Shown: positions 27,735 to 36,939, numbered from the stretch's first letter. The stretch: 53,443 nt of DNA from Verrucomicrobiaceae bacterium (GCA_003820635.1 RPOS01000017.1:1-53443), one strand, 5' to 3'. Notes: a model not told the origin generated them from the letters alone. Translations and numbers: made by a program.

Positions 27735-28955
27735 ATGCCAATGATCGGCATCCTCGGAATCGCGGCGTTCATGGGCGTGGCCCTGCTTTTGTCGAAGCAG
27801 CGGAGCGCCGTCCGCTGGCGCACGGTGGGCATGGCATTGGCCATCCAGGCCGGGATCGGAGCGCTGGTTTTCGGCGTGCCGCAGGGCCGCGCCGCGCTCG
27901 ACTGGATCAGCACGCGCGTGACCGATGCCATTGGCGCGGGCAAGACCGGCGTGGATTTCCTGTTTGGTCCGCTCACTGCGGATGGCGGCGGCATCGGTTT
28001 CGTGTTCGCGCTGCGGGTGCTGCCTATGATCGTGTTTTTCTCCTCGCTGATCGCGGTGCTCTATCATCTCGGTATCATGCATCGGGTGATCCGGGTGCTG
28101 GGAGGCGGGCTGCGGAAACTGTTAGGAACAAGCTCCGCGGAGTCGATGTCCGCGGCGGCCAACATCTTCGTGGGGCAGACCGAGGCACCGCTGGTGGTGA
28201 AGCCCTTTGTGCCGCGCATGACTTCCTCCGAGCTCTTCGCGGTGATGACCGGCGGGCTGGCAAGCGTGGCGGGCTCGGTGCTGGCGGGCTACGCGGCGAT
28301 GGGCGTGGAAATGAAATACCTGCTGGCGGCTTCGTTCATGGCGGCTCCGGGCGGGCTGCTATACGCCAAGCTGATGGTGCCGGAGGCCGACACGCCGCAG
28401 GAGGGCGCGCCGGCCTTTGCCGAGGGCGATGAACAGCCAGCCAACGTGCTGGATGCCGCGGCGCTCGGCGCGACCACCGGGCTCAAGCTCGCGCTCAATG
28501 TGGGAGCCATGCTGCTGGCATTTATCGGCCTGATCGCCCTGCTCAACCTGATGCTCGGCGGAATCGGCGGCTGGTTCGGCATGGCGGAGCTGAGCCTGCA
28601 GTGGATTTTCGGCTGGGTTTTCGCGCCGCTGGCGTGGCTGGCTGGCATTCCGCTGGAGGAAATCCGCCAGGGCGGCAGCCTGATCGGCCAGAAACTCGTG
28701 CTCAACGAGTTCGTCGCCTACGTGGAGCTCACCGCCGTGCAGGACGCCATGAGCGCAAGGACGCGCGCGATCTGCTCGGTGGCGCTGTGCGGCTTCGCCA
28801 ATCTCTCGTCCATCGCGATTCTGTTAGGCGGGCTCGGCGGGATGGCACCGTGCCGCCGCCAGGAAATCGCGCGGCTGGGGCTCAAGGCGGTGGCCGCCGG
28901 CACGCTGGCCAATCTGACCAGCGCGGCAATCGTCGGGATGTTCGTGGCGGGCTGA
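27735..28955 (+). CDS. nupC: NupC-type concentrative nucleoside transporter
   Basis: 406 residues with about ten transmembrane segments. Family motifs are [48 protein letters not shown] (the GQTEAPL nucleoside-binding signature), [12 protein letters not shown] (NEFVAY) and [21 protein letters not shown]. It imports nucleosides with sodium or protons. The start ATG at 27735 precedes the first helix by four residues. It lies 45 bases after the SRPBCC gene and could be part of the same transcript. Two hexamers of the TGTTAG type encode Leu-Leu near 28120 and 28822. Confidence 0.92.
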   Translation: MPMIGILGIAAFMGVALLLSKQRSAVRWRTVGMALAIQAGIGALVFGVPQGRAALDWISTRVTDAIGAGKTGVDFLFGPLTADGGGIGFVFALRVLPMIVFFSSLIAVLYHLGIMHRVIRVLGGGLRKLLGTSSAESMSAAANIFVGQTEAPLVVKPFVPRMTSSELFAVMTGGLASVAGSVLAGYAAMGVEMKYLLAASFMAAPGGLLYAKLMVPEADTPQEGAPAFAEGDEQPANVLDAAALGATTGLKLALNVGAMLLAFIGLIALLNLMLGGIGGWFGMAELSLQWIFGWVFAPLAWLAGIPLEEIRQGGSLIGQKLVLNEFVAYVELTAVQDAMSARTRAICSVALCGFANLSSIAILLGGLGGMAPCRRQEIARLGLKAVAAGTLANLTSAAIVGMFVAG

Positions 28956-28963
28956 ATCCGCGT

Positions 28964-29746
28964 TCACAACGGCCTTGCATAGGTGCTGCAGCGGTTGTGC
29001 CAACCCTGTTCCCAGCGTTTCTCGCCGCGGGCCGGCGGCGAGTTGGCGATGCGGCGCGAGAGCACGCGCTTGGCCGCAGCGGCGAATTCCGTGGCCGCGG
29101 CGGGCCCGGCGGGAACGTCCTTCATTTCCCCGAGCACCTGCAGCAAGCCCCAGCCGCGACCGTTGTAGCGCTCGGATACCTGTGTGCCGTCGCCCTTGAA
29201 GTTGACATAATCGATCAGCGCATAAGTCCCCTGCGGCGTGGTGGCCACCTTGTGATAGTTCGCCTCGATGCGCGCCTTTTCGGAACGCGGAGCCGCAGCG
29301 AGGATTTTCGGCAGCGCCGCGCGGGAACGGGTGATGATGAAATCCGTCTGCAAGGGCACGTTCGCCGCCAGCCATTTGCGCAGCGAAACCATGCGCGGGC
29401 TGTTGAAGTCCTTTTGAAACTCCGCCTTGGTCTTCCACGGGCTGTGCCGCTCCAGCGCCACCGGCGGCAGATTGGCTCCGCGTTGTTTTGCGAAGGCGGC
29501 AAACTGCGGCCAACTCTCCTGGAAGCGGCCCTTGAATCCGGCCGGATACCAGATGAAGTGGCCGATGCCGAGCGATGGAAACTCCTCGCCCGCGTTCCAT
29601 GTGGTGAGGCCTTCCACGCTGCCCGCGCATTCGTTCTGCCAGATCTTGCGGCCGATGGCGGCCTTCTGTGAGACGCTCAAATCCGCGGCGGGCGCGCAGG
29701 CGGCGATGAGGATGGTGGTGAGGGTGGCGAAAAGGGCGGCTTTCAT
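28964..29746 (-). CDS. Exported protein with a lysozyme-like pattern
   Basis: 260 residues from the ATG at 29744-29746, which starts a signal peptide (ALFATLTTILIAACAPAADL; the AAC may be a lipobox). The mature part opens with IWQNECAGSVEGLTTWNAGEEFPSLGIGHFIWYPAG. An acidic residue, a GLT segment and the SLGIGH motif in this order recall T4-type or GH24 lysozymes (E-x8-TxGxGH). The rest (LPPVALERHSPWKTKAEFQ, ALIDYVNFKGDGT, GWGLLQVLGEM) is conserved in hypothetical proteins as far as I recall. Peptidoglycan cleavage is a guess; the family has no function that I know. Confidence 0.5.
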   Translation of the reverse strand: MKAALFATLTTILIAACAPAADLSVSQKAAIGRKIWQNECAGSVEGLTTWNAGEEFPSLGIGHFIWYPAGFKGRFQESWPQFAAFAKQRGANLPPVALERHSPWKTKAEFQKDFNSPRMVSLRKWLAANVPLQTDFIITRSRAALPKILAAAPRSEKARIEANYHKVATTPQGTYALIDYVNFKGDGTQVSERYNGRGWGLLQVLGEMKDVPAGPAAATEFAAAAKRVLSRRIANSPPARGEKRWEQGWHNRCSTYARPL

Positions 29747-30099
29747 GAGGTGGATGAATGGTGTGTTTCTCAAACGGTGGAATTGCCGGCGGCACGATTG
29801 CACCGCGATGCGCGGAATTTCCACCGATAAAATCCGTGATTCTTCCCAGGCTGCCACTCCGGGGCCTGCGTTTCCCGAACTGACGCGAAGTTTTTTCACT
29901 GCTGGAATCCTCGCCCTGCAAGGCTTGCAGCGGATCGTCCGGCTGGAAATGAAAACAAAACTTGTGATTCATCCGCCGGAACCGCAGCTTGCCGGTCGCT
30001 TGTGAGCCAGCAATGGATTTGCAATCGCGCTTTGTTGAGTCTCTGACGCCGTAATCAAAGGAAGTGTGGAATGAACTGGCGTTATTAGAACTGAAAACA
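29747..30099. other. Divergent intergenic region, no gene seen
   Basis: 353 bases between the exported lysozyme-like gene and the RRM gene. No plausible coding frame, tRNA or strong hairpin was found. It must hold the promoters of both divergent genes and a leader of the RRM gene. The part from about 30040 to 30099 is AT-rich relative to the window. No clear -35/-10 pair was found. Confidence 0.5.
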
Positions 30100-30498
30100 A
30101 TGGATATCTACGTGGGCAACCTGCCCTACTCTGCTACTGAAGGAGACGTCACCGGACTCTTCGCCGCATTCGGACCTGTCGAACGGGTCAAAATCATCAC
30201 CGACCGCGACAGCGGGCAATCCAAGGGATTCGCCTTCGTGACGCTCGGCGACCAATCCCAGTTGAACGCGGCCATCGAGGCGCTCAACGAATCCGACTAC
30301 CAAGGACGTCCGCTCCGCGTGAACGCCTCCGAACCGAAGGAAGCCCGGCCCGGTGGTGGCGGTGGCTACGGCGGCGGTGGTGGGGGCGGCTACAAAGGTG
30401 GCGGCGGCGGTGGCTATAAAGGCGGCGGCGGTGGCGGCTACAAAGGTGGCGGCGGCGGCTACAAGGGCGGCGGCAACAAAGGCGGCGGCGGCTGGTAA
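30100..30498 (+). CDS. RRM-domain RNA-binding protein with glycine-rich tail
   Basis: 132 residues. One RNA-recognition motif occupies residues 1-78: RNP2 is IYVGNL and RNP1 is KGFAFVTL, with the aromatic residues that stack on RNA. The tail, from about residue 85, is a tandem series of GGGGGGYKGG-type units, similar to cyanobacterial Rbp and plant GRP proteins. Such proteins bind single-stranded RNA and are often cold-induced chaperones; the tail may promote condensation. The gene stands alone, with a strong terminator directly after the stop. The GGY/K repeats at 30350-30495 make the DNA low-complexity. Confidence 0.92.
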   Translation: MDIYVGNLPYSATEGDVTGLFAAFGPVERVKIITDRDSGQSKGFAFVTLGDQSQLNAAIEALNESDYQGRPLRVNASEPKEARPGGGGGYGGGGGGGYKGGGGGGYKGGGGGGYKGGGGGYKGGGNKGGGGW

Positions 30499-30523
30499 GC
30501 CAAGAGCCTGAAGGATCTTTCAG

Positions 30524-30558
30524 ACACCCGGCCCTCTTCACAGGGAGCCGGGTGTTTT
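30524..30558 (+). terminator. Intrinsic terminator of the RRM gene
   Basis: ACACCCGGC (30524-30532) pairs perfectly with GCCGGGTGT (30547-30555) around a 14-base loop and is followed by TTTT. It lies 26 bases after the RRM stop codon. Confidence 0.85.
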
Positions 30559-30621
30559 GCATTTCCAAGCTTTGCCGGATCTCTCAGTGGAAATTTTCAT
30601 CGGCTGGCAAGTGGCTTCATC

Positions 30622-31455
30622 TTACCGCCAAGGCATGCGGATATTCCCACTCAATTCAACCAGCTTGTTCTGCATCTTCCGGGCCCAACCGTAGCCGCCT
30701 TCCTCGTAAGACAGCCAGCCTGCGCCGAGCGCCAATGCCAGGAATATGCCCCATGCAATCCTTCGCATTCGCAGCAGCCGTGCAACGACCAAAAGGACAA
30801 GGCCAACGCCTGCAACCAAAAGCATCAAAGTAACCTTTTGGTCGTTAGACCTGCGGTTTTCTGCTTGCCGCTTTATCAACTGCTCTTCCTCTCGTTGGCG
30901 CTCGGCCCTCTTTTCCCGGCGGAGGCTTTCTTCATATTCTGAAATGGGAATCCATTTTCCATCCACTTGAATGGAACCCGCATCGAATTGCTGCGAAACT
31001 GCCGACATGCGCACCAGACGTGGCTTCAAAAGCGTGCCTGCACTGGGATATTTTTTGGCAAACGCATACAGTTTCGCGTAATGACTTTGCAGGTAATCAA
31101 GGCCCTTATCCTTCAAAATCAATTCGGGAGGGCGATCATCAAGCTGGATATAGCTGTAAGCCTGGTGTTTTTCGAAACCCATGCTGGATTTTCCGTAGTA
31201 AAACCAAGTGACAGGACCGGTGACCTTCATGTGATCGAACGCGAGGGCTTTGGCGCTGGCGTCCGAATGATAGGGTTGCTCCTTCCAGACTACTACCCCG
31301 GCTGCGCTCAATTTGGCGCTCATCGAAATGACGAACAGCCATGTGAAAAAGAGAATGCAGAGCAGGCGGATGAACCGCGCCGGAGAAGCCGAGCCTACTG
31401 ACCGTGGGAAGCTGCCGGAATCCCCTATGATGGATGCGCTCATACGAAATGCCAT
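30622..31455 (-). CDS. Hypothetical membrane protein with a central coiled coil
   Basis: 277 residues; not recognised. A hydrophobic segment near residues 28-52 (FIRLLCILFFTWLFVISMSA) looks like a signal anchor. A soluble part follows, then a charged coiled coil (EYEESLRREKRAERQREEEQLIKRQ), and then two helices (VTLMLLVAGVGLVLLVVARLL and IAWGIFLALALGAGWL) and a short tail. Codon use is clearly less GC-rich than in its neighbours (many AAA, TTT, AAT), suggesting a different history. The extreme N-terminus (SVGSASPARF) is encoded by REP-like sequence around 31377-31400, so the true start may be elsewhere. No function can be proposed. Confidence 0.6.
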   Translation of the reverse strand: MAFRMSASIIGDSGSFPRSVGSASPARFIRLLCILFFTWLFVISMSAKLSAAGVVVWKEQPYHSDASAKALAFDHMKVTGPVTWFYYGKSSMGFEKHQAYSYIQLDDRPPELILKDKGLDYLQSHYAKLYAFAKKYPSAGTLLKPRLVRMSAVSQQFDAGSIQVDGKWIPISEYEESLRREKRAERQREEEQLIKRQAENRRSNDQKVTLMLLVAGVGLVLLVVARLLRMRRIAWGIFLALALGAGWLSYEEGGYGWARKMQNKLVELSGNIRMPWR

Positions 31456-31602
31456 AGCCGGAATGATGGGCGGGTGTCAACCAGTTACAAATGCATGTGC
31501 CCGTTACAAAATGGTTGTCCGGTCACCGGGCTATTTCTAACATCATCTGCCGTTGAATGGTGATCGGTATGAATCTCAGCCAGCTCGCTCCACCGAACTT
31601 AT

Positions 31603-33345
31603 TTAAAGTGGCAGGGGTGTTTCCGCCGTGAGGAACGACTTGCGGCAGAGCTCGGCGTATTTGCCGCCGTGGGCGAGGAGCTCGGCGTGGGTGCCTTGCT
31701 CGATGACTTCGCCGAGTTCGAGGACGTAGATGCGGTCCGCGTTCTGGATGGTGGAAAGGCGGTGGGCGATGACGAAGGCGGTGCGGTTCTCCATCAGGCG
31801 GTCGAGCGCTTCCTGGATCTGGCGCTCGGTCTCGGAATCCACGGAGGCGGTGGCCTCGTCTAACAAAAGGATCGGCGCGTTCTTGAGCAGGGCGCGGGCG
31901 ATTGACAGCCGCTGCTTTTCGCCGCCGGAGAGTTTCACGCCGCGCTCGCCGACGTTGGTGTCGAACTGCTTGGGCAGGGCGCGGACGAAGGTTTCCGCGT
32001 GGGCGGCGCTGAGTGCGGTCCAGAGCTCGGCATCGTTGGCGTTGCGCTTGGAGAGCAGGAGGTTTTCGCGCACGGTGCCGTTGAAGAGGAACGGTTCCTG
32101 GGTGACGTAGGCGAGGCGCTCGCGCAGCGAGGCCTTGGCGAGCGCGTCGATGGGGATGCCGTCGATGGTGATGGTGCCGGATGAGGTCTCGTAAAAGCGC
32201 GCCAGCAGCGAGAGCACGGTGGTCTTGCCTGCGCCGGTGGAGCCTACCAAGGCGATGGTCTGCCCGGGCGGCGCGTCCAGGGTGATGCCGCGCAGCGTCG
32301 GCTGGTCCTGATAGGAGAAGGAGACATTTTCAAACCGGACGTGGCCGCGGATTTTCTCGGGCAGTGCGGCTCCTGCGGTGGAGTTCGGTTCCTCGGCGGA
32401 GTCGAGAATTTCAAACACGCGGTCCGCCGCGGCGCGACCTGATAGAAGCATCTGGTTAAGCGAGTTGAGGCGATCGATAGGTTCGTAGAAGAGCGAGAGG
32501 AACAGCAGGAACTTGGTGAAATCTCCGAGTGTGAGCTCGCCCTTCATCACCGCCGCGCCGCCGAAGGCGAGCACCAGCACGTAGCCGGTCATGCGCAGGA
32601 ATGACATGCCGGGCGAGTAGAGTGCCCACCATTTCATCATCCGCAGGGTGGTTTGGCGCAGATGGTCGGAAAAGCGGTTGAAGCGGGCGTGCTCGGCGTG
32701 TTCAGCGGCGTAGGCCTTGATTTGGCGCACGCCGGAAATGTTGTCGTGCAGCAGCGCATTCAGGTCGGAGGCGGCGTCGCGCTGGTTGCGGTAGCGGTCG
32801 CGGCCCTTGGTCGAGTAAATCCACGCGCCAATCGCCAGGAAGGGCACCGGCAGCGTGGCCCAGGCCGCCACGGTGGGATTGAGGAAAAACAAAAAGATGC
32901 CGATGCCCAGCACCTGCAGCGCGGCGATGAGCCCCTGCTCGACGCCGTCGATGAGCACGCGCTCCATGTTGGTGACGTCCTCGACGACGCGGGTCATGAT
33001 GTCGCCGGTGCGGCGGGTGTCGAACCAGCGCAGCGGCAGGCGCTGGATTTTGGCGTAGAGGTCTGAGCGGATGTCGAAGATGACTTTCTGCTCGAAGGTG
33101 TTGTTGATGAAGATGCGCAGCGAGTTGAGCCCGTCCTTGGCGAGGAAGCCGAGCAGGGCGATGCCGATCCACATGCCGAATTCATGGTGCCGCTGCGGGT
33201 TCGGGATGATGTGGTCGATCACGTGGCCGGTGGCGTTCGGGAAGACAAACACCGCCAGTGTCATGCCGATGGCGCAAAACAACTGGGCCAGCGCCATTCC
33301 GGGGTAGTGGCGCAGGTAGGAAAAAACGCGGAGAATCGACTTCAT
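31603..33345 (-). CDS. ABC exporter, fused membrane and ATPase domains (MsbA-like)
   Basis: 580 residues. Six transmembrane helices occupy residues 1 to about 310 (YLRHYPGMALAQLFCAIGMTLAVFVF, with RTGDIMTRVVEDV as coupling region). The ATPase has Walker A GSTGAGKTTVLSLLARF, Q-loop VTQEPFLFNG, signature LSGGEKQRLSIARALL, Walker B ILLLDEATAS and the H-loop FVIAHRLSTIQNADRI. It works as a homodimer that exports lipids or drugs; MsbA-type lipid A flipping is possible but not shown. No partner genes for lipid A synthesis are adjacent. It is divergent from the coiled-coil gene at 33504. A hexamer near 31858 encodes the Leu-Leu of Walker B. Confidence 0.92.
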   Translation of the reverse strand: MKSILRVFSYLRHYPGMALAQLFCAIGMTLAVFVFPNATGHVIDHIIPNPQRHHEFGMWIGIALLGFLAKDGLNSLRIFINNTFEQKVIFDIRSDLYAKIQRLPLRWFDTRRTGDIMTRVVEDVTNMERVLIDGVEQGLIAALQVLGIGIFLFFLNPTVAAWATLPVPFLAIGAWIYSTKGRDRYRNQRDAASDLNALLHDNISGVRQIKAYAAEHAEHARFNRFSDHLRQTTLRMMKWWALYSPGMSFLRMTGYVLVLAFGGAAVMKGELTLGDFTKFLLFLSLFYEPIDRLNSLNQMLLSGRAAADRVFEILDSAEEPNSTAGAALPEKIRGHVRFENVSFSYQDQPTLRGITLDAPPGQTIALVGSTGAGKTTVLSLLARFYETSSGTITIDGIPIDALAKASLRERLAYVTQEPFLFNGTVRENLLLSKRNANDAELWTALSAAHAETFVRALPKQFDTNVGERGVKLSGGEKQRLSIARALLKNAPILLLDEATASVDSETERQIQEALDRLMENRTAFVIAHRLSTIQNADRIYVLELGEVIEQGTHAELLAHGGKYAELCRKSFLTAETPLPL

Positions 33346-33435
33346 GGAGGAGGCGAGCGATGGCCTCCCCGGGGGGCTTTGTAAAGCCGAGGGAAAGGCA
33401 AGCCGAAAACCTTTCGAAATTTGAAAAAATTGGGG

Positions 33436-33465
33436 TTGCGGAGGCGGAGCGGGACTTCCTAGTGT
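33436..33465 (+). promoter_or_regulatory. Candidate promoter of the coiled-coil/lipoprotein operon
   Basis: TTGCGG (33436-33441), an 18-base spacer and TAGTGT (33460-33465), about 40 bases before the start at 33504. Its -10 box has the TAGTNT form also seen at 36963 and 51635. Confidence 0.4.
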
Positions 33466-33503
33466 TTGCCCACACGGAATTCAACGCCCCACAATTCAAA
33501 CCC

Positions 33504-34301
33504 ATGGCCAACATTTTCGGGATTCTCACCGCCATCGTCCTCGCCCTTTCGGCCTTCATCGCCCTCAAGAACAAAGCCGCTTACGAGGGGCGAATCACGG
33601 AAACCGCGACCCAGAAAGACAATCTCACCAAGAGCCAAGCCCGCCTGAAAACCGCTCAGGACAGCTTGAGTGAAGTCGCCGACAAAACACTCGTTGAGGT
33701 GGAGGCCGCTATTGTAACGCTCACTGGGGAAGCCGCGACCGTCAAGAAGACCAACGATGATCTCAAGCTCCAGATCGAAACCAAGACCGCCAAGGTCAAT
33801 TCCAACAAGGAGCAACTCGACGACGTTCGCGACAGGACCGCGCAAGTCGGCGATCTCAAGGAGCTTGCCGACAAGATGCGCGAGGCCAGCGCAGGGCGCG
33901 AGGAGACCGCGCAGTCGATCACCGATACCGAGGCCAAACTCGCCAACCTGACCGCCCAGAACAGTCAGGCGGAAGGCCAGGCCAACTCGATCCGCGCCAA
34001 GCTCGATGGCGTCAGCACCGGCCAATCGCTGCCGACGCTCAACACCCGGATCCGTTCGATTTACCCGAGCTGGGGCTTCGTCACCCTCGCGGCCGGCAAC
34101 AACGGCGGTGTAATCGCCAACACCACGCTCAATGTGGTGCGCGGCGGCGAGGTCATCGCCCAACTGCTCGTCACTGCGGTGGAGCGCAATTCCGCCTCCG
34201 CCAGCATCGTTCCTGATTCCGTTGCCCCGAACGTGAGCCTGATGGTTGGCGACCGGGTGGTTGCCGCGCAAAAAGCCGAGAAGCAGCCTGACCGCAACTG
34301 A
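33504..34301 (+). CDS. Membrane-anchored coiled-coil protein with C-terminal beta domain (paralogue 1)
   Basis: 265 residues from the ATG at 33504. One N-terminal transmembrane helix (IFGILTAIVLALSAFIAL) is followed by a long periplasmic coiled coil (about residues 30-170, rich in K/E/A heptads such as LADKMREASAGREETAQSI). It ends in a compact domain of about 75 residues starting at SWGFVTLAAGNNGGV and ending LMVGDRVVAAQ. This C-terminal domain aligns with that of the next gene at WGF, GxNxG, TxLxVxRxG, AVE, SxAP and GDRV, so the two arose by tandem duplication. The layout resembles MreC or tape-measure-like envelope proteins. Function unknown; it is probably cotranscribed with 34337-35146 and 35173-35367. 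Confidence 0.7.
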   Translation: MANIFGILTAIVLALSAFIALKNKAAYEGRITETATQKDNLTKSQARLKTAQDSLSEVADKTLVEVEAAIVTLTGEAATVKKTNDDLKLQIETKTAKVNSNKEQLDDVRDRTAQVGDLKELADKMREASAGREETAQSITDTEAKLANLTAQNSQAEGQANSIRAKLDGVSTGQSLPTLNTRIRSIYPSWGFVTLAAGNNGGVIANTTLNVVRGGEVIAQLLVTAVERNSASASIVPDSVAPNVSLMVGDRVVAAQKAEKQPDRN

Positions 34302-34336
34302 TTTTCCCCACCGCCCTTTTACACGCACAAACCCCG

Positions 34337-35146
34337 ATGAAAGCCATTCTCTACGTCGCCGCCATTCTGGTCCTGCTCGGAGCCGCATATTTCACGATCG
34401 AGCACCGCAGGAAGTTCGGCGAGCTGGAACAAGTCCGCATGAAGCATGTTTCCGACAACAAGGCGGTTTCCGCCAATGCGGATGCCAAGGAAACCGAGCT
34501 CAAGAAAGCCAAGGAGGCCTTTGGTGTGACCGAGCAGAAGCGCGAGGAACTGGCCCAGGCCCTGGATGCACTCAACTCCACCGGTGCCACCCTGCAGCGT
34601 GAAGCAGCCGCACTCGACACCACTCTCAAGACCCAGGAAGAGGAATTCGCCGGGCTCAACAAGGCCCGCGAGGAAGTTGCCAACATCGTCAAGGATCTCG
34701 GGGATGATGTTTCGCTCGATAACCTTGCTGACAAGATCCAGGAGATCGACGAGGAGCGCAAAACCCAGGAAGCGAAGCTTGAGGAATTACAAACCCTCAC
34801 CGAAGCCGCTGCCAAGAAACTCGCCGCCACCCGTGCCGAAATCGACCGCTTGGTGAAGCGCGATATCGAGCGCAGCGCCCGCATTGGCCGCAATTCCATG
34901 GAAGCCGTGGTCACCGCCGTCAATCAGGATTGGGGATTCCTCGTCATCGGTGCCGGCGCAAACTCCGGATTCACGCCGCAAACCAGCCTCATTATCCAGC
35001 GTGACGGCCACTTTGTCGGACGAGTGACGCCATCGGCCGTCGAGCCCACGCAGACCATTGGTGAGATCGACTTTGATAGCATTGCCCCCGGCGTGCGCAT
35101 CCAACCGGGCGACCGCGTCATCCTGACCAAGCCCAACGCCAACTGA
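34337..35146 (+). CDS. Membrane-anchored coiled-coil protein with C-terminal beta domain (paralogue 2)
   Basis: 269 residues. Transmembrane helix at residues 4-20 (ILYVAAILVLLGAAYFTI), coiled coil from about 25 to 175 (ELKKAKEAFGVTEQKREELAQALD; IQEIDEERKTQEAKLEELQ), then the same terminal domain as its neighbour: DWGFLVIGAGANSGFTPQTSLIIQRDG, RVTPSAVEPTQ, DSIAPGVRIQPGDRVIL. It starts 35 bases after paralogue 1 and has diverged strongly in the coil while keeping the terminal domain. A heterodimer across the periplasm is an attractive idea but only an inference. I know of no named family. Confidence 0.7.
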   Translation: MKAILYVAAILVLLGAAYFTIEHRRKFGELEQVRMKHVSDNKAVSANADAKETELKKAKEAFGVTEQKREELAQALDALNSTGATLQREAAALDTTLKTQEEEFAGLNKAREEVANIVKDLGDDVSLDNLADKIQEIDEERKTQEAKLEELQTLTEAAAKKLAATRAEIDRLVKRDIERSARIGRNSMEAVVTAVNQDWGFLVIGAGANSGFTPQTSLIIQRDGHFVGRVTPSAVEPTQTIGEIDFDSIAPGVRIQPGDRVILTKPNAN

Positions 35147-35172
35147 GCCGTTTGGTCCCCAATTTTCCGCCC

Positions 35173-35367
35173 ATGAAGATCAAAATCCTTCTACTGCCGT
35201 CCATCGTTCTCGTCGCCGGTTTTGGATTCACTTCCTGTGCGGATGAGCCGGAGAAAAAACCGGTCGGCCCCGTTTCCGAAACGAGCAAAATTCCGTGGAA
35301 CACTCCCGTTCCCGGGCAAGGGCAGGGCCAGTTCGGCATGATGCCGCAGAACCAGTATCGCAGGTAA
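35173..35367 (+). CDS. Small lipoprotein following the coiled-coil pair
   Basis: 64 residues. Signal peptide with a lipobox, VLVAGFGFTSC (Cys near residue 22), then a short Pro/Gly/Gln-rich mature part (KIPWNTPVPGQGQGQFGMMPQNQYRR) too small to fold alone. Its start is 26 bases after paralogue 2, so it is likely cotranscribed. Small lipoproteins of this kind often anchor or signal for an envelope complex; here the coiled-coil proteins are the obvious partners. Its stop is 9 bases from the convergent msrB. Confidence 0.65.
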   Translation: MKIKILLLPSIVLVAGFGFTSCADEPEKKPVGPVSETSKIPWNTPVPGQGQGQFGMMPQNQYRR

Positions 35368-35376
35368 GCTCGCGTG

Positions 35377-35922
35377 TTATGGGGCCGCGGTTTCATCCGG
35401 CTTGGCCGGCACGAAGGTCAGGCCGCCGCCATTGATGCAGTAGCGCTTGTCGGTGGGTGTGCTGAAGCCCTCGCCCTCGAAGACGTGGCCCAGATGGCCG
35501 TCGCACTTCGCGCAGGTCACTTCCACGCGAGTCATGCCCAGACTCACATCCTTGCGGGTTCGCACGTTGGCCGCCTTGGCTGGATCATAAAACGACGGCC
35601 AGCCGCAGCCGGAGTCGAATTTTTCATTGGATGAAAACAACAACGCCCCGCAGCCGGCGCAATGGTAGCTGCCTTGCCCCTGTTTTTTGAATTCCTTGTA
35701 AACCGCGCCGTTGGGCCGCTCCGTACCGGCCTCGCGCAGGATGTGGTATTGGTCCGCGGTGAGCAGTTTCCTCCACTCTTCATCGCTCTTGAGCACTTTT
35801 CCGGCGGGCTCGGACGGGACTTCGTTGCGGGTTTCCATCACGGGCTTCTTCTCGTCTCCGGCGGAGCAGGCCGCAAGGAACAAAATACCGCCGAGGGAGC
35901 TGAGCAATGGACGTTTCATCAT
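35377..35922 (-). CDS. msrB: Lipoprotein peptide-methionine (R)-S-oxide reductase
   Basis: 181 residues. The signal ends in a lipobox (LFLAACSAGDEKK, Cys about residue 19), so the enzyme should sit at a periplasmic membrane face. The MsrB fold is complete: SDEEWRKLLTADQYHILREAGTERPNG, zinc ligands CAGC and CAKC, CGWPSF and the catalytic Cys in KRYCINGGGLTF. It repairs methionine R-sulfoxide in exported proteins, using a thioredoxin-like donor. With the Tat-exported superoxide dismutase it indicates attention to oxidative damage outside the cytoplasm. No msrA is fused or adjacent. Confidence 0.92.
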   Translation of the reverse strand: MMKRPLLSSLGGILFLAACSAGDEKKPVMETRNEVPSEPAGKVLKSDEEWRKLLTADQYHILREAGTERPNGAVYKEFKKQGQGSYHCAGCGALLFSSNEKFDSGCGWPSFYDPAKAANVRTRKDVSLGMTRVEVTCAKCDGHLGHVFEGEGFSTPTDKRYCINGGGLTFVPAKPDETAAP

Positions 35923-35978
35923 CGGTCAGAGCCTGCGGCGGTGGTTCTATTCCGTTTCTTCAACGGCTCTCCGCGCGC

Positions 35979-36737
35979 TCACGGTGCAACTAGCTGCTCG
36001 CGCAGCACCGCTGCGGTGTAGTCCCGATTGAGGCGGGCGATGTGTTCGACGCTGATTTCCTTCGGGCAGGCGGCCTCGCACTCGTATTGGTTGGTGCAGT
36101 TGCCGAAACCCTCGGCATCCATCTGGCGGACCATCGCCAGCACGCGCTTGTCGCGCTCCGGCTGGCCCTGCGGCAGGTGGCCGAGGTGGGAAACCTTGGC
36201 CGCGACAAACAACATCGCGGAGGCGTTCTTGCACGACGCCACGCAGGCACCACAACCGATGCAGGCGGCGGCATCAAATGAGGCATCCGCCTTGTCCTTC
36301 GGAATCGGAATCGCGTTGGCATCGATGGCCGAGCCGGTGCGCACGTCCACGTAGCCGCCGGCGGCGATGATCCGGTCGAAGGCTTCGCGGTCCACAATGA
36401 GATCCCGGATGACCGGGAAGGGATTCGCGCGGAACGGTTCGATCCAGATGGTGTCGCCATCGGAAAACTTGCGCATGTGCAGCTGGCAGGTGGTCACGCC
36501 GCGGTCCTTGCCGTGGGGGATGCCGTTGATGGTGAGCGAGCAGGTGCCGCAGATGCCCTCGCGGCAGTCATGGTCGAAGTGGATCGGCTCCTCGCCCTTG
36601 AGCACGAGGCGCTCGTTGACGATGTCGAGCATTTCCAGGAAGGAGGCCTCCTCGGGAATGTCCTTCGCGTCATAGGTTTCGATCCTGCCTTGGGCCTTCG
36701 GCCCGGCCTGCCGCCAAACTTTGAGTGTCAGATTCAT
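35979..36737 (-). CDS. sdhB: Succinate dehydrogenase/fumarate reductase iron-sulfur subunit
   Basis: 252 residues from the ATG at 36735-36737 ([10 protein letters not shown]). The [2Fe-2S] ligands are CREGICGTC with a later Cys (TTCQLHM), [4Fe-4S] [11 protein letters not shown], and [3Fe-4S] [12 protein letters not shown]. It carries electrons between the flavoprotein SdhA and the membrane quinone subunit. The form resembles the class with a single di-heme membrane subunit (Bacteroidota/Chlamydiae). Unusually, sdhA and sdhC are not upstream: there are 365 bases without a matching gene, then rhamnulokinase. So either the operon is split or a rearrangement lies here. Downstream is msrB. Confidence 0.94.
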   Translation of the reverse strand: MNLTLKVWRQAGPKAQGRIETYDAKDIPEEASFLEMLDIVNERLVLKGEEPIHFDHDCREGICGTCSLTINGIPHGKDRGVTTCQLHMRKFSDGDTIWIEPFRANPFPVIRDLIVDREAFDRIIAAGGYVDVRTGSAIDANAIPIPKDKADASFDAAACIGCGACVASCKNASAMLFVAAKVSHLGHLPQGQPERDKRVLAMVRQMDAEGFGNCTNQYECEAACPKEISVEHIARLNRDYTAAVLREQLVAP

Positions 36738-36939
36738 GGGGATGCGATACGGGAGAAAACCGACCGGCAGATCGGCGCCGCACGCCGCAAATCCGGGTCG
36801 CACGGAGACTAATCGCCATCCCGCCACGGGCTAGGAGAAAAATCGGTATTTGTGCCCGGTTTCTCCAATTTTTCACGCATCATTTGAGCCACCGCATATC
36901 GCATTCATGGAAAAAATCCGGGAAAATAAAAAATCGGAT

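Noticed and set aside
30350..30495. Regular repeats that could suggest a CRISPR array or minisatellite.
   Set aside because: They encode the glycine-rich tail of the RRM protein in frame; units vary and there are no spacers.
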